NCBI RefSeq assembly: GCF_002592005.1 | Contig: NZ_NVQF01000038.1 | Span: forward strand, 1-55,252 | Length of the DNA stretch: 55,252 bases | Direction of reading: 5' to 3' | From: Mycolicibacterium palauense | GTDB taxonomy: Bacteria > Actinomycetota > Actinomycetes > Mycobacteriales > Mycobacteriaceae | Part shown: piece after piece, positions 15,944 through 24,854 of the stretch | How the letters are laid out: each line of letters begins with the position of its first letter | Numbering within the stretch: the stretch's first letter is position 1 | Program-made: the position numbers and the translations under genes | Notes under the pieces: generated by a model | The model's input: only the letters and a program-made list of their open reading frames with translations | Told to the model about the DNA's origin: nothing | The model's database searches: none

Positions 15944-16048
15944 CGTCGGCCTCCTGTCCGAGTGCTGTCCCGGCGCGCCCGTCGCCGGCAGGTTCTGCGT
16001 GCCCGAACCCACACCTTCAACCTAGGACCTCGGCGTGCCGGCGGTCCC

Positions 16049-16063
16049 GGGGACTTGGTCCCC
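16049..16063. promoter_or_regulatory. DosR-box-like palindrome upstream of the USP gene
   Basis: GGGGACTTGGTCCCC is a perfect pair of GGGGAC/GTCCCC half-sites. The DosR (DevR) consensus has GGGAC and GTCCC separated by 4 nt, and here the spacing is 3 nt, so binding may be weakened or the site may belong to another regulator. It is 106-120 nt upstream of the USP start. Confidence 0.4.
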
Positions 16064-16153
16064 AAAGACGGTGCCGGAATGCCCGCGCCGCGGAGTGGGA
16101 GGCGGGTGCGGGCCGCGCCGGTCCCCACCTGCGCACGTGGGCAATTCTTCCCA

Positions 16154-16182
16154 TTTACCGGGCCTGTCGGCCGCAATACGAT
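16154..16182 (+). promoter_or_regulatory. Leaderless promoter of the DUF4333 lipoprotein
   Basis: TTTACC at 16154-16159 and TACGAT at 16177-16182 are 17 nt apart. The GTG start is 7 nt beyond the -10 box, so transcription and translation should begin together. Confidence 0.6.
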
Positions 16183-16188
16183 TTGTCG

Positions 16189-16713
16189 GTGGCCTCCTTG
16201 AAAACACATCTTCCGCTGCTGCTCGCGGCCCCCGCGCTGGCGAGTTGTCAGTTCTCCTTCTCGACCGGCGGACCGGACTACGAGAAGCTCGAAAACGCGA
16301 TCGGCGACGAACTCAACAAGTCCTACTCCGAGATCTCCCAAGAGGTGTCGAGTGTGGACTGCCCGCGCCAGGACCCGACGCCCAAGGCCGGTGACACCTT
16401 CGTGTGCACCGCCGACGTCGACGGTAACCCGGTGCGGGTCCAGGTCAACGTCAAGGACGACGAGAACAACGTCAACTTCAGCACCATGGACGTCGTCTAC
16501 GACCTCAACGACACCGCCCAGGGGCTGGCGCGCGACATCTCCGAGAGCCGGGGCTTCGACGTCACCGTGACCTGCGGCGAAGGCCTGAAGGTCGTGGAGG
16601 TCGGGCAGTCCTTCGAGTGCACCGCCGCCGACCGGAGCGGCGACACCCGGCAGGTCAAGGTGACCGCCGGAGCCGTGGACGAACCGGACCACTGGGAGAT
16701 CCTCAACGAGTGA
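16189..16713 (+). CDS. Lipoprotein with tandem DUF4333 domains
   Basis: 174 residues. A short signal peptide ends in the lipobox LASC (Cys20), so the mature protein should be anchored in the outer face of the cytoplasmic membrane. Two DUF4333 repeats follow (about 45-105 and 115-172). Each has a pair of cysteines spaced alike (DCPRQD...FVCTADVDG and TCGEGL...FECTAADRSG), probably forming a disulfide, and an acidic beta-rich segment. DUF4333 proteins are actinobacterial and have no known reaction. GTG at 16189 is chosen from the promoter position; TTG at 16183 is a less likely alternative. It lies 54 bp before the large LuxR-type regulator, which has its own -10 box. Confidence 0.8.
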   Translation: MASLKTHLPLLLAAPALASCQFSFSTGGPDYEKLENAIGDELNKSYSEISQEVSSVDCPRQDPTPKAGDTFVCTADVDGNPVRVQVNVKDDENNVNFSTMDVVYDLNDTAQGLARDISESRGFDVTVTCGEGLKVVEVGQSFECTAADRSGDTRQVKVTAGAVDEPDHWEILNE

Positions 16714-16753
16714 CCTGCGGGTTCTCGCCCTGACGGACGGCCCACGCCTGCGA

Positions 16754-16759
16754 TACCCT
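16754..16759 (+). promoter_or_regulatory. -10 box of the leaderless LuxR-type regulator gene
   Basis: TACCCT is followed by 8 nt and then the ATG at 16768, with no ribosome binding site, which fits a leaderless mRNA. Confidence 0.5.
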
Positions 16760-16767
16760 GCCTGCCA

Positions 16768-19428
16768 ATGGCGGGCGTGGGAGGCAGGGTGGAGCTGGAG
16801 GACCGGCTCGCCCGGGCGTGGACGCAGGCACGGGACGGCGCGGGGCGCATCGTCGTGCTGCTGGGGGACCCCGGGATCGGCAAGTCCACCGCGCTGACTC
16901 GACTCGGGCAGCACATCGGCGAGGCGGCGTGCATCGTGTCCTGCCGGGGTGGAGAGCTGGCGTCCCCGATGGCGGTGGCCACCGAGATCGCCGCGCTGCT
17001 GCCCGCTCCCCCCTCGACCGGCACCGTCACCGCCGAGGTCGATCCCCTGCGCGCCGCCGACGTACTGGGCGCCGGCCTGGCCGAGGCGCGATCCACGGCC
17101 CTGCTCGTCGACGACATCCACGACGCCGACCCCTCCAGTCGCACCGCGCTGAACCTCGCGCTGCGCCGCGGCGTGGCCGGCGGGGCGCTGATCGTGATCA
17201 CCGGCCGCAGGATGCCTGCGGTGCTGTCCTTCGCCGAGGGGTTCGAGGTCGAAGAGATCACCGGCCTGGACCGCGCCGGGGCCGCAGGACTGCTCGACGC
17301 GGCCAGCAGCGTGCCGATCGCCCCGGCCGTCCGGGATCACCTGCTCGAGGTTGCCGACGGCAATCCCCTTGTGCTGAGCCACCTTCCGGGTGCGCTCTCG
17401 GCCGAGCAGCTCCGCGGCGAGCAACTGCTGCCCGAGGCGATACCGCTGGTCGGCGATCTGCGCACGGTGTTCACCCGCCAACTGCCCCCGCCCGGATCGG
17501 CCGCGCGGGAGTTGCTGGAGGTGGCCGCGGTCTCGGCCGACGGCTCGTGGGCGCTGCTGGCGGCACTGCGTCCCGGCATCGCCGAGGCCGCCCTCGAAGA
17601 CCTCGAAAGCCGTGGCCTGGCAAGCCTGGGCGGCGGGCGCCTGACGCTGCGGCATCCACTGCTGCGCAGCGCGGCGATCAGCGCGATGTCCCCGGCCCGG
17701 CGGCGCCGGCTGAACCTGGAACTGGCGGGGGTCGCGAGCCTGCCCGAAGAGGTTCGCCTGGCCCACCGGGCGCGCGGCACGGTCGGTCCCGACGAGGAGG
17801 TGGTGGACTCCCTGGTCGAGGCGGCTCGGCTGATGCGGGTCCGCGGCGGCGCCGAAGCCGCGGCGCGGCTGCTGGACCGGGCCGTGGACCTCACCGGCAG
17901 CGACACCCGGCGTCAACAGCTGCGGCTGGAGGCGGCCCATCTGCTCGGCGTGGCCGGGGAGTCGGCCGCGGCGCGGCACCGGCTGGAGGCACTGCTGGCC
18001 GACCCCGCCTCGGGGGACCTTCGGGTGGCGGCGACGCTGACGCTGGGCACCCTGGAGGCACTCGACGGTGCGCCGGCCGCGGCCTGGCAGCGGCTGACGG
18101 AGTGCCTGGCGGTCGCGACCCCCGCCGAGGTGGGGGTGGTGCATGCCCGGATGGCCATTCCGCTGGGCATGCTGGGGCTGGTAGCCCAGATCACCCAACA
18201 CGCCGAGACGGCCGTCGGGCTCTGCAAACCGCACTCCCCGGAGTGGGACGTGGCGCGGGTGATCCACGCCCACGCCGCCTGCGCGGAGGACGAGGCCCGC
18301 GCCAACGACCTGGTGGACGAGATGCTCGACGGGCTGGACCTGTTCGCGGCCGTCCAGCACGACCCCATGGTGGGCCTGCACATCGGTCGCGCGCTCGCCG
18401 TCGCCGAGCGGTGCGAGGTGGCGATGACGGCGCTCACCGAGCTGGTCGGTCGGCTTCGTGGGGAGGGGGCGCGCTCCTCGCTGGCGATGGCGTTCGGTGC
18501 GCTGGGCGAAACCCACATCCGCGCATCCCGTTTCGATGAGGCGCTGGTCTGCCTGGACGAGGCGATCGCGCTGAGCCTGGCCACCGGCCAGCGTGCGTTC
18601 GCGCCGTTCTGGCTCGGGCTGCGCGCGCGTGTTCGTGCGATTCGCGGCGACGACGCGTCCGCGACGGCCGACCTGGACCTGGGTTTCGCCATCTCCGACG
18701 AGCAGGCCACCTTCGGCGCGCGGTACTTCCTGCTGGCCAACGCGGGCCTGGTTGCCCTGACGGGGCAGCGCCACCGCGACGCCATCGGCTACCTCGCCGA
18801 GGTGTGGGCGTTCGAACAGACCGGGGGCCTGTTGGCGCCGCAACTGGCGCGCTGGCATGCCGACCTCGTGCAGGCCTATGTCGAAACCGGATGTCCCGAC
18901 GAGGCGGCTCCGCTGCTGGCGCACCTTCGCCGGGTGGCGTCCCGACCCGGTGTCAGCCGGTGGACCCGGGCCACCGCCCTGCGTGCCGAGGCCGTCATCG
19001 CCGGCGGCAGCGATCCGGGCCGCGCCGCCCGCCTGCTGGATCGCGCGGCCGGGATCTACCACCCCGAGCTGGACGCCTTCGACCGTGCCCGCACCCATCT
19101 GCTCAAGGCGCGGGTGACCGACGGTGAGGTCGCCGAGCAGGCCCGGCGCGAGGCGCTCTACGGATTCCGTCGCACCGGCGCCGCCGCCTGGGCGGTGATG
19201 GTGGCCGCCACCGACGATCAGGCCGAATCGGGAATCGACGCGGTCACCGACGCCGAACAGCGGATCCTCGTCGAGGTCGCCAAGGGCCTGACCAACCAGC
19301 AGATCGCCAAGCGTCTCGACATCAGCGTCAAGACCGTGGCCAACCACCTCTACCGGGCCTACCGCAAGCTCGGGGTCGCCTCCCGCACCGAGGCCGCCCG
19401 CCACGTGCTGCTCGACGGGGCGCGCTGA
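16768..19428 (+). CDS. Large ATP-binding LuxR-family regulator (LAL type)
   Basis: 886 residues. An N-terminal AAA/NTPase domain has Walker A LLGDPGIGKST at residues 31-41 and Walker B ALLVDDIHDAD near residue 111. A long alpha-helical middle (about 330-810) looks like degenerate TPR repeats, with segments such as ALGETHIRASRFDEALVCLD and LVQAYVETGCPDEAAPLLAHL. The C-terminal ~60 residues are a LuxR helix-turn-helix (EVAKGLTNQQIAKRL then VKTVANHLYRAYRKLGV). LAL regulators use ATP to switch between inactive and DNA-binding forms in response to a ligand sensed by the helical region. The inducer and targets are unknown; no clear target cluster lies beside it. Confidence 0.9.
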   Translation: MAGVGGRVELEDRLARAWTQARDGAGRIVVLLGDPGIGKSTALTRLGQHIGEAACIVSCRGGELASPMAVATEIAALLPAPPSTGTVTAEVDPLRAADVLGAGLAEARSTALLVDDIHDADPSSRTALNLALRRGVAGGALIVITGRRMPAVLSFAEGFEVEEITGLDRAGAAGLLDAASSVPIAPAVRDHLLEVADGNPLVLSHLPGALSAEQLRGEQLLPEAIPLVGDLRTVFTRQLPPPGSAARELLEVAAVSADGSWALLAALRPGIAEAALEDLESRGLASLGGGRLTLRHPLLRSAAISAMSPARRRRLNLELAGVASLPEEVRLAHRARGTVGPDEEVVDSLVEAARLMRVRGGAEAAARLLDRAVDLTGSDTRRQQLRLEAAHLLGVAGESAAARHRLEALLADPASGDLRVAATLTLGTLEALDGAPAAAWQRLTECLAVATPAEVGVVHARMAIPLGMLGLVAQITQHAETAVGLCKPHSPEWDVARVIHAHAACAEDEARANDLVDEMLDGLDLFAAVQHDPMVGLHIGRALAVAERCEVAMTALTELVGRLRGEGARSSLAMAFGALGETHIRASRFDEALVCLDEAIALSLATGQRAFAPFWLGLRARVRAIRGDDASATADLDLGFAISDEQATFGARYFLLANAGLVALTGQRHRDAIGYLAEVWAFEQTGGLLAPQLARWHADLVQAYVETGCPDEAAPLLAHLRRVASRPGVSRWTRATALRAEAVIAGGSDPGRAARLLDRAAGIYHPELDAFDRARTHLLKARVTDGEVAEQARREALYGFRRTGAAAWAVMVAATDDQAESGIDAVTDAEQRILVEVAKGLTNQQIAKRLDISVKTVANHLYRAYRKLGVASRTEAARHVLLDGAR

Positions 19429-19456
19429 GAATCCGCCGGCAGGGCGGCGGGCGGCC

Positions 19457-20440
19457 TCAGTCGGACTGCCGGGCGCGCCGCAGTCGGTCCCGCCACCATC
19501 CGACCCGCCCGGCGTCGTCGAGGCGGTACCGCGCCAGCTGACCCGGGTCCGGGGCGGGTGCCAGCGGGCCGACCGGCAGCGCCCCGTCGACGGGGATCAG
19601 CGAGCGCGACCGGGAGACCAGGTCGGTCTCGGGTGTGAGGAGCGTGCCCAGGCCGCAGGCATGGGGCAGGTCGGGAAGGGCGCCGGCCAGCGCCAGGCCG
19701 GCGGCCAGCCCGATGCTGGTGGCCGCCGTCGTGGCGACCACGCACGGTTTCCCCGACGCCTCGGCGACCCGCAGGGCCCGGCGTACGCCGCCGAGCGGGC
19801 CGCAGTGCAGGACCGCGAGATCGGCCGCGTCCCCCAGGCTCATGTCGGCCAGCCCGGCGGCTTCGCGCAGGGACTCGTCGGCGGCCACCGGTACCTCGAT
19901 GCGGCGGCGCACCGCGGCCAGTTCGGCCCGCGTCCGGCAGGGTTGTTCGATGAACTCCAGTCCCCCGGCGGCCCGGTCCAGTTCGGCGATCGCCGCGACG
20001 GCGGTCTGCACATCCCAGTTGCCGCGGGCGTCGCAGCGCAGCGCGGCGCCTGGGCCCAGCGCGTCGCGCACCGCCGCCACCCGGTCGAGGTCCTGCGCCA
20101 GTGACCCGGGCCCGCGGGCCACGGCGATGTCGGCGGCCTGGCAGCCCGAGGCGGCGGCGATCGCGTGGGCCGCAGCGGGATCGGTGGCCGGGACGGCGAC
20201 CGCGGCCCGGACGCGCCCGCGCACCACGTCGGGCCAGCCGACGGTGCCGGCCTCGACGGCGGCGGTCAGCCAGCGTACGGCGGTCGCGTCGTCGGCGCCG
20301 GGGGGCGGGCTGAACTCGCCCCACCCCTGCGGACCCTCGATCAGCATCCCCTCGCGCGCGACCGGCGGTCCGTCTTGGCTGGTGCGTGCGGCCGGAATGG
20401 CGAACACCGGCGCGTCGTCGAAATCGATCAGGGTCCGCAC
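19457..20440 (-). CDS. MenC-like enolase-superfamily protein lacking the catalytic lysines
   Basis: 327 residues, the size of mycobacterial o-succinylbenzoate synthase (MenC), and alignable to it throughout: LIEGPQGWGEF, RCDARGNWDV, EFIEQPCRTRAELA, VPVAADESLREA, DLAVLHCGPLGGV and PDLPHACGLGT. The metal ligands Asp137, Glu165 and Asp188 are kept. The second-strand KxK motif that holds the acid/base lysine is replaced by Asp104-Ile-Ala106 (AADIAVARG), and the second catalytic lysine is His212 (VLHCGPLGG). On established enolase-superfamily chemistry this protein should not dehydrate SHCHC to OSB. It may have another activity or a binding role. It starts at GTG 20440, has no menaquinone genes beside it, and converges on the LuxR-type regulator. 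Confidence 0.75.
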   Translation of the reverse strand: MRTLIDFDDAPVFAIPAARTSQDGPPVAREGMLIEGPQGWGEFSPPPGADDATAVRWLTAAVEAGTVGWPDVVRGRVRAAVAVPATDPAAAHAIAAASGCQAADIAVARGPGSLAQDLDRVAAVRDALGPGAALRCDARGNWDVQTAVAAIAELDRAAGGLEFIEQPCRTRAELAAVRRRIEVPVAADESLREAAGLADMSLGDAADLAVLHCGPLGGVRRALRVAEASGKPCVVATTAATSIGLAAGLALAGALPDLPHACGLGTLLTPETDLVSRSRSLIPVDGALPVGPLAPAPDPGQLARYRLDDAGRVGWWRDRLRRARQSD

Positions 20441-20706
20441 AAGACTGTGACGCTAATCCATGCCTGCCGTCCGGCGGCGCCGGATGCCCACCGCGTGTCC
20501 GCGCGCCGGGGTGGCCGCCGGCGCCGGGACGGTGCCGGGATCGGGTGGGCGCTGTCCGCGCGCGGGATCGACGGTCAATGTGACTGCCGCGGAACCGGTT
20601 CCGCCGCCACGGGGCTGCGGGGCCTCGGGTGGCGGCGGCGCGGGCCCCGCGGTCCGCGCCGCCGCCGGGCGGCCCGGGACGGCGGCGCCGAAGAATCTGG
20701 AATGAA
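20441..20706. other. Intergenic region between the MenC-like gene and furA
   Basis: Very GC-rich, with runs of GCC/GGC triplets and no convincing gene. The MenC-like gene may be leaderless: on the minus strand TAGCGT precedes its GTG by 9 nt. The furA promoter lies at the right-hand end. Confidence 0.4.
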
Positions 20707-20748
20707 TCAAGAGAAAACTCTTGACTGAGTCCAGAAAAGTCGTACTGT
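20707..20748 (+). promoter_or_regulatory. furA promoter with overlapping palindrome
   Basis: TTGACT (20721-20726) and TACTGT (20743-20748) are 16 nt apart; the furA GTG begins 7 nt after the -10 box, making a leaderless transcript. An 18-bp perfect palindrome TCAAGAG-AAAA-CTCTTGA (20707-20724) overlaps the -35 box. An AT-rich element here is known to be needed for furA-katG expression and FurA autoregulation in mycobacteria. Confidence 0.8.
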
Positions 20749-20755
20749 GGGTCGC

Positions 20756-21211
20756 GTGACGTCGACGCCGGAGTACGCAGACCAGCTGCGCTCGGCCGAT
20801 CTGCGGGTCACCAGGCCCCGGATCGCGGTGCTCGAGGCGGTGCACGGGAATCCGCACGCCGACACCGAGACGATCTTCGCCGCGGTACGCACCATGCTGC
20901 CCGAGGTGTCGCGCCAGGCCGTCTACGACGTCCTCAATGCCCTGACCGCGGTGGGTCTGGTCCGCCGGATCCAGCCGTCGGGTTCGCTGGCTCGCTACGA
21001 GTCGCGCGTCGCCGACAATCACCACCACATGGTCTGCCGCTCCTGTGGCGTCATCGCCGACGTGGACTGCGCGGTCGGCAGCGCTCCCTGCCTGACCCCC
21101 TCCGAGGACGGGGCCGAAATGGACGGCTTCGTCGTCGACGAGGCCGAGGTCATTTACTGGGGTGTCTGCCCGGAATGTGCGTCCACCCCGAATGTGGGAT
21201 CACAACCGTGA
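20756..21211 (+). CDS. furA: Ferric uptake regulator FurA, repressor of furA-katG
   Basis: 151 residues. Fur-family metal-responsive repressor; in mycobacteria FurA represses its own gene and katG and releases DNA on oxidation. The winged-helix domain covers residues 1-80 (LRVTRPRIAVLEAV, VSRQAVYDVLNAL). The metal and dimer part has NHHHMVCRSCG (His89-91, Cys94, Cys97) and the second cysteine pair CPEC (Cys138, Cys141). GTG at 20756 is chosen over the GTG three codons upstream because it matches known FurA N-termini and the promoter spacing. katG follows after 36 nt. Confidence 0.95.
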   Translation: MTSTPEYADQLRSADLRVTRPRIAVLEAVHGNPHADTETIFAAVRTMLPEVSRQAVYDVLNALTAVGLVRRIQPSGSLARYESRVADNHHHMVCRSCGVIADVDCAVGSAPCLTPSEDGAEMDGFVVDEAEVIYWGVCPECASTPNVGSQP

Positions 21212-21247
21212 TCGCAGCCCGATTCACCACTCCCGAAAGGAAATGCT

Positions 21248-23476
21248 GTGCCTGACGACGGCCGCACCGTAGAAGAGACTCCGCCGATCGGCGAAGCGCA
21301 GAGTGAGTCCGCCCCGAGCGGTTGCCCGATGCAGATCAAGCCCCCGGTCGAGGGTGGCAGCAACCGCGATTGGTGGCCCAACGCGGTGAACCTGAAGATC
21401 CTGCAGAAGAACCCCGACGTCATCGACCCGATGGATCCCGACTTCGACTACCGGGCCGCCGTGCAGACCATCGACTTCGACGAGCTGGCCCGCGACGTCG
21501 ACGCCGTCATGACCGATTCGCAGGACTGGTGGCCGGCCGACTTCGGCAACTACGGTCCGCTGTTCGTCCGGATGACCTGGCATGCCGCCGGCACCTACCG
21601 CGTCCAGGACGGCCGCGGCGGCGGCGGGCGGGGTATGCAGCGTTTCGCCCCGCTGAACAGCTGGCCCGACAACGTCAGCCTGGACAAGGCCCGCCGGCTG
21701 CTGTGGCCGGTGAAGAAGAAGTACGGCAAGAACCTCTCCTGGTCGGACCTGATCATCTTCGCCGGCAACCGTGCCCTGGAGAGCATGGGTTTCAAGACGG
21801 CCGGGTTCGCGTTCGGTCGCCCGGACTTCTGGGAGCCTGAAGAGGACGTGTACTGGGGTGCGGAGGCCGAATGGCTGGGCACCCAGGAGCGCTACGCCGG
21901 TCGTAACGAGGGTGACCGGACCAAGCTGGAGAACCCGCTGGCCGCCACCCACATGGGCCTGATCTACGTCAATCCCGAAGGGCCCGAGGGCAAGCCGGAT
22001 CCGGTGGCCGCGGCCATCGACATCCGCGAGACGTTCGGCCGGATGGCGATGAACGACATCGAGACCGCCGCCCTGATCGTCGGTGGCCACACCTTCGGCA
22101 AGACCCACGGCAACGGCGACGCCGACCTGCTGGGCCCCGAGCCCGAGGCCGCTCCGCTGGAGAACATGGGGCTGGGCTGGAGCAACCCGCAGGGCACCGG
22201 CGTCGGCAACGACGCCATCACCAGCGGCCTGGAGGTCATCTGGACCCACACCCCGACCAAGTGGGACAACAGCTTCCTGGAGATCCTCTACGGCAACGAG
22301 TGGGAGCTGACCAAGAGCCCCGCGGGTGCCTACCAGTGGAAGCCCAAGGGTGACGGCTGGGCCAACTCGGTGCCGATGGCGCAGGGCAGCGGCAAGACCC
22401 ACCCGTCGATGCTGACCACCGACCTGTCGATGCGGATGGACCCGATCTACGAGCAGATCACCCGCCGCTGGCTCGACCACCCCGAGGAGCTCGCCGAGGA
22501 GTTCGCCAAGGCGTGGTTCAAGCTGCTGCACCGCGACATGGGTCCGGTGGTGCGCTACCTCGGCCCGCTGGCGCCGAAGCAGACCTGGCTGTGGCAGGAC
22601 GTCGTTCCGGCGGGCACCCCGCTGTCGGCCGACGACGTGGCCAAGCTCAAGGCCGCCATCTCCGACTCCGGCCTGACGGTGTCGCAGCTGGTGTCCACCG
22701 CGTGGAAGGCCGCCTCCTCGTATCGCAGCAGCGACATGCGCGGCGGCGCCAACGGCGGCCGGATCCGGCTGCAGCCGCAGCTGGGCTGGGAGGCCAACGA
22801 GACCGACGAGCTGGCTCAGGTGATCAGCAAGCTGGAGAGCATCCAGTCCTCGTCGGGCACCGGGGCGTCGTTCGCCGACCTGGTGGTGCTGGCCGGCAAC
22901 GTCGGTGTCGAGAAGGCCGCCAAGGCGGCCGGCTTCGACATCGAGGTGCCGTTCACCTCGGGTCGTGGGGACGCCACCCAGGATCAGACCGACGTCGAGT
23001 CGTTCTCCTACCTGGAGCCCAAGGCCGACGGCTTCCGCAACTTCACCGGCAAGGGGCTGAGCCTGCCGGCGGAGTACCACCTCATCGACAAGGCCAACCT
23101 GTTGGGCCTGTCCGCGCCGGAGATGACGGTGCTGCTGGGTGGTATGCGGGTGCTCGACACCAACTACGGCGGCACGAAGCTGGGTGTGCTCACCGACTCC
23201 CCCGGTGCGCTCACCAACGACTTCTTCGTCAACCTGATGGACATGGGAACCAAGTGGGCGCCGGCACCCGGTGAGGACGGCACCTACGTGGGCAACGACC
23301 GTGCCACCAGCAAGGAGAAGTGGACAGCCAGCCGGGTCGACCTGCTGTTCGGTTCCAACTCGCAGCTGCGGGCGCTGGCCGAGTTCTACGCCGAGGACGA
23401 CGCCAAGGAGAAGTTCGTGAAGGACTTCGTCGCGGCATGGACCAAGGTGATGAACGCCGACCGGTTCGACGTCTGA
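21248..23476 (+). CDS. katG: Catalase-peroxidase KatG
   Basis: 742 residues, close to the 740 of M. tuberculosis KatG. The haem enzyme breaks down hydrogen peroxide and also activates isoniazid. The distal-side [10 protein letters not shown] supplies Arg108, Trp111 and His112. Tyr240 ([10 protein letters not shown]) and Met266 (GRMAMND) would complete the Met-Tyr-Trp cross-link. The proximal haem ligand is His281 in [11 protein letters not shown]. The residue equivalent to Ser315 is Ser326 (AITSGLEV), the wild-type state. An N-terminal peroxidase domain (to ~435) is followed by the degenerate second domain. The GTG start has AAAGG 7 nt upstream; an ATG five bases before it is out of frame. 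It is transcribed with furA and ends in a strong hairpin. Confidence 0.97.
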   Translation: MPDDGRTVEETPPIGEAQSESAPSGCPMQIKPPVEGGSNRDWWPNAVNLKILQKNPDVIDPMDPDFDYRAAVQTIDFDELARDVDAVMTDSQDWWPADFGNYGPLFVRMTWHAAGTYRVQDGRGGGGRGMQRFAPLNSWPDNVSLDKARRLLWPVKKKYGKNLSWSDLIIFAGNRALESMGFKTAGFAFGRPDFWEPEEDVYWGAEAEWLGTQERYAGRNEGDRTKLENPLAATHMGLIYVNPEGPEGKPDPVAAAIDIRETFGRMAMNDIETAALIVGGHTFGKTHGNGDADLLGPEPEAAPLENMGLGWSNPQGTGVGNDAITSGLEVIWTHTPTKWDNSFLEILYGNEWELTKSPAGAYQWKPKGDGWANSVPMAQGSGKTHPSMLTTDLSMRMDPIYEQITRRWLDHPEELAEEFAKAWFKLLHRDMGPVVRYLGPLAPKQTWLWQDVVPAGTPLSADDVAKLKAAISDSGLTVSQLVSTAWKAASSYRSSDMRGGANGGRIRLQPQLGWEANETDELAQVISKLESIQSSSGTGASFADLVVLAGNVGVEKAAKAAGFDIEVPFTSGRGDATQDQTDVESFSYLEPKADGFRNFTGKGLSLPAEYHLIDKANLLGLSAPEMTVLLGGMRVLDTNYGGTKLGVLTDSPGALTNDFFVNLMDMGTKWAPAPGEDGTYVGNDRATSKEKWTASRVDLLFGSNSQLRALAEFYAEDDAKEKFVKDFVAAWTKVMNADRFDV

Positions 23477-23507
23477 TCGGACGGGCCTGACCGCAGAGAA
23501 CGCCAAG

Positions 23508-23543
23508 CGACACCCCGCGAGCGCACCCGCTCGCGGGGTGTCG
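23508..23543 (+). terminator. Terminator hairpin of furA-katG
   Basis: A perfect 16-bp stem (CGACACCCCGCGAGCG with its complement) closes a 4-nt CACC loop, 31 nt after the katG stop. It is the strongest hairpin I noticed in the window. Confidence 0.85.
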
Positions 23544-23593
23544 TGGTCTCCGGGCCGCGCGGGCGGTCGGTACGGTGGTCACCGGGAGAACAC

Positions 23594-23725
23594 ATGACCA
23601 CCTTCGTCATCGTCGGGATCGTCATCCTGGTCGGTCTGGGCCTCGTGGCAAGCCAGCTGTCTCGGCTACGGGCCTGGCTGAACCGGCCGCCGCCCAGCGA
23701 CCCCGAGGGACCTGACGGGCCCTGA
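23594..23725 (+). CDS. 43-residue single-pass membrane protein
   Basis: The protein has one hydrophobic segment (FVIVGIVILVGLGLVASQL, residues 4-22), a basic patch (RLRAWLNR) and a Pro/Asp/Gly-rich tail. GGGAG 5 nt before the ATG supports this start; a longer in-frame reading would run through the katG terminator. The function is unknown. Positive residues after the helix suggest the C-terminus lies in the cytosol. Confidence 0.6.
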   Translation: MTTFVIVGIVILVGLGLVASQLSRLRAWLNRPPPSDPEGPDGP

Positions 23726-23853
23726 CCCGGCTCGGCTGGTGCGATTCGTCGTCGCCGGTGGATGTCCACCGGTGTCGACTCCCCCGCGGCACATGTCGTT
23801 AAGGCACGTGCCGTTGAGTCGTGGCCGGGTTACAGCGCGCTGGGAGGTGCCTC

Positions 23854-24768
23854 ATGATGCGGGCGGTCGTGATCGTTCTCGCGCTCGCCGCGGCGTTGTG
23901 CGCGGCACTCGGAATCGTCGTGCGCCAGTTGGCGACCCGCGACGTCCCCGCCGATCAGGGCATGAGCCCCACCATCGTGACCACCCTGCTGCACCGCCCG
24001 TTGTGGTGGGCCGGCACCGCCACCGCCGTGCTTGGGTACGTGTTTCAGGCGCTGGCCCTGGCCCGCGGCTCGCTCATGCTGGTCCAGCCGCTGCTGGTGT
24101 CCTCGTTGCTCTTCGCGCTGCCGATCAGCGCAAGGGTGGCCCGCCAGCGGGTCAGCCGCGCGGACTGGAGCTGGGCCGTGCTGCTGACCGGCGGTCTGGC
24201 GGTCTTCGTACTGTTGGCCCATCCCCGGGAGGGCACTCCCCGCCCCCCGGTCCAGGCCTGGGCCGTCGTGGCGGCGGTCGTCATACCGGTGGTGCTGATC
24301 TGTGTGGTCGGGGCTGCCCGCTCGGCCGGCACGCGACGGGCGGTGCAGCTGTCGATCGTGGTGGGTGTGTTGTTCGGCATCATCGCGGTGCTGACCAAGA
24401 TCTGCATGCAGCGACTCGAAGACGGTGGCCTGTGGTCGCTGCTGATGGTGCCCGCCCCATATCTGCTGCTGCTTCTGGGCGTGGTGGGGACCGTCGTGCA
24501 GCAGTCGGCCTTCCACGCGGGGGAACTGCAGGCCTCGGTGCCCACGATGCTCGTCCTTGAACCGGTGGTCGCGGTGCTGTTGGGTGTGCTGGTGCTCGGC
24601 GAAGAACTCGACGCCACCGGCTACGCACTGCTCGCGCTGCCGGTGGCCGTCGCGGCCATGGTGGCCGGGACAATCGCGCTGGGCCGCGACTCCGGTGCGC
24701 TCGACGAGCAAATCGCCACCGCCGGCCCCGGCCCGGCGGACGACGCGCTGCGAGACCGGTCACACTAG
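23854..24768 (+). CDS. DMT-superfamily (EamA-like) membrane transporter
   Basis: 304 residues with about nine or ten hydrophobic segments arranged as two related halves, as in drug/metabolite transporters. Examples are VVIVLALAAALCAALGIVV at the N-terminus, LMLVQPLLVSSLLFALPIS in the first half, and SVPTMLVLEPVVAVLLGVLV followed by GEELDATGYALLALP in the second half, which is the usual EamA ending. The substrate is unknown. GGGAGG 6 nt before the ATG at 23854 supports this start; a second ATG follows directly. It precedes the MscS gene by 86 bp on the same strand. Confidence 0.8.
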   Translation: MMRAVVIVLALAAALCAALGIVVRQLATRDVPADQGMSPTIVTTLLHRPLWWAGTATAVLGYVFQALALARGSLMLVQPLLVSSLLFALPISARVARQRVSRADWSWAVLLTGGLAVFVLLAHPREGTPRPPVQAWAVVAAVVIPVVLICVVGAARSAGTRRAVQLSIVVGVLFGIIAVLTKICMQRLEDGGLWSLLMVPAPYLLLLLGVVGTVVQQSAFHAGELQASVPTMLVLEPVVAVLLGVLVLGEELDATGYALLALPVAVAAMVAGTIALGRDSGALDEQIATAGPGPADDALRDRSH

Positions 24769-24854
24769 CGGTCCTGAGCCGTGCCGGGTGCCGGAGCCTT
24801 GCGTACGGTCGACGGGAGTGTCCTGACCCCCGATCCAGCGGAGCTCGCATCTCG

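Noticed and set aside
15829..19404. A 1191-codon minus-strand frame opposite the LuxR-type regulator
   Set aside because: It spans several real genes on the other strand, has no recognisable domain, and its composition is that of antisense GC-rich DNA.
20460..20705. Small arginine-rich gene between the MenC-like gene and furA
   Set aside because: It has only low-complexity Gly/Ala/Arg composition, no ribosome binding site, and it ends in the furA promoter.
21224..23506. Minus-strand frame of 760 codons opposite katG
   Set aside because: katG is certain from its catalytic residues; the opposite frame is a codon-bias artefact.
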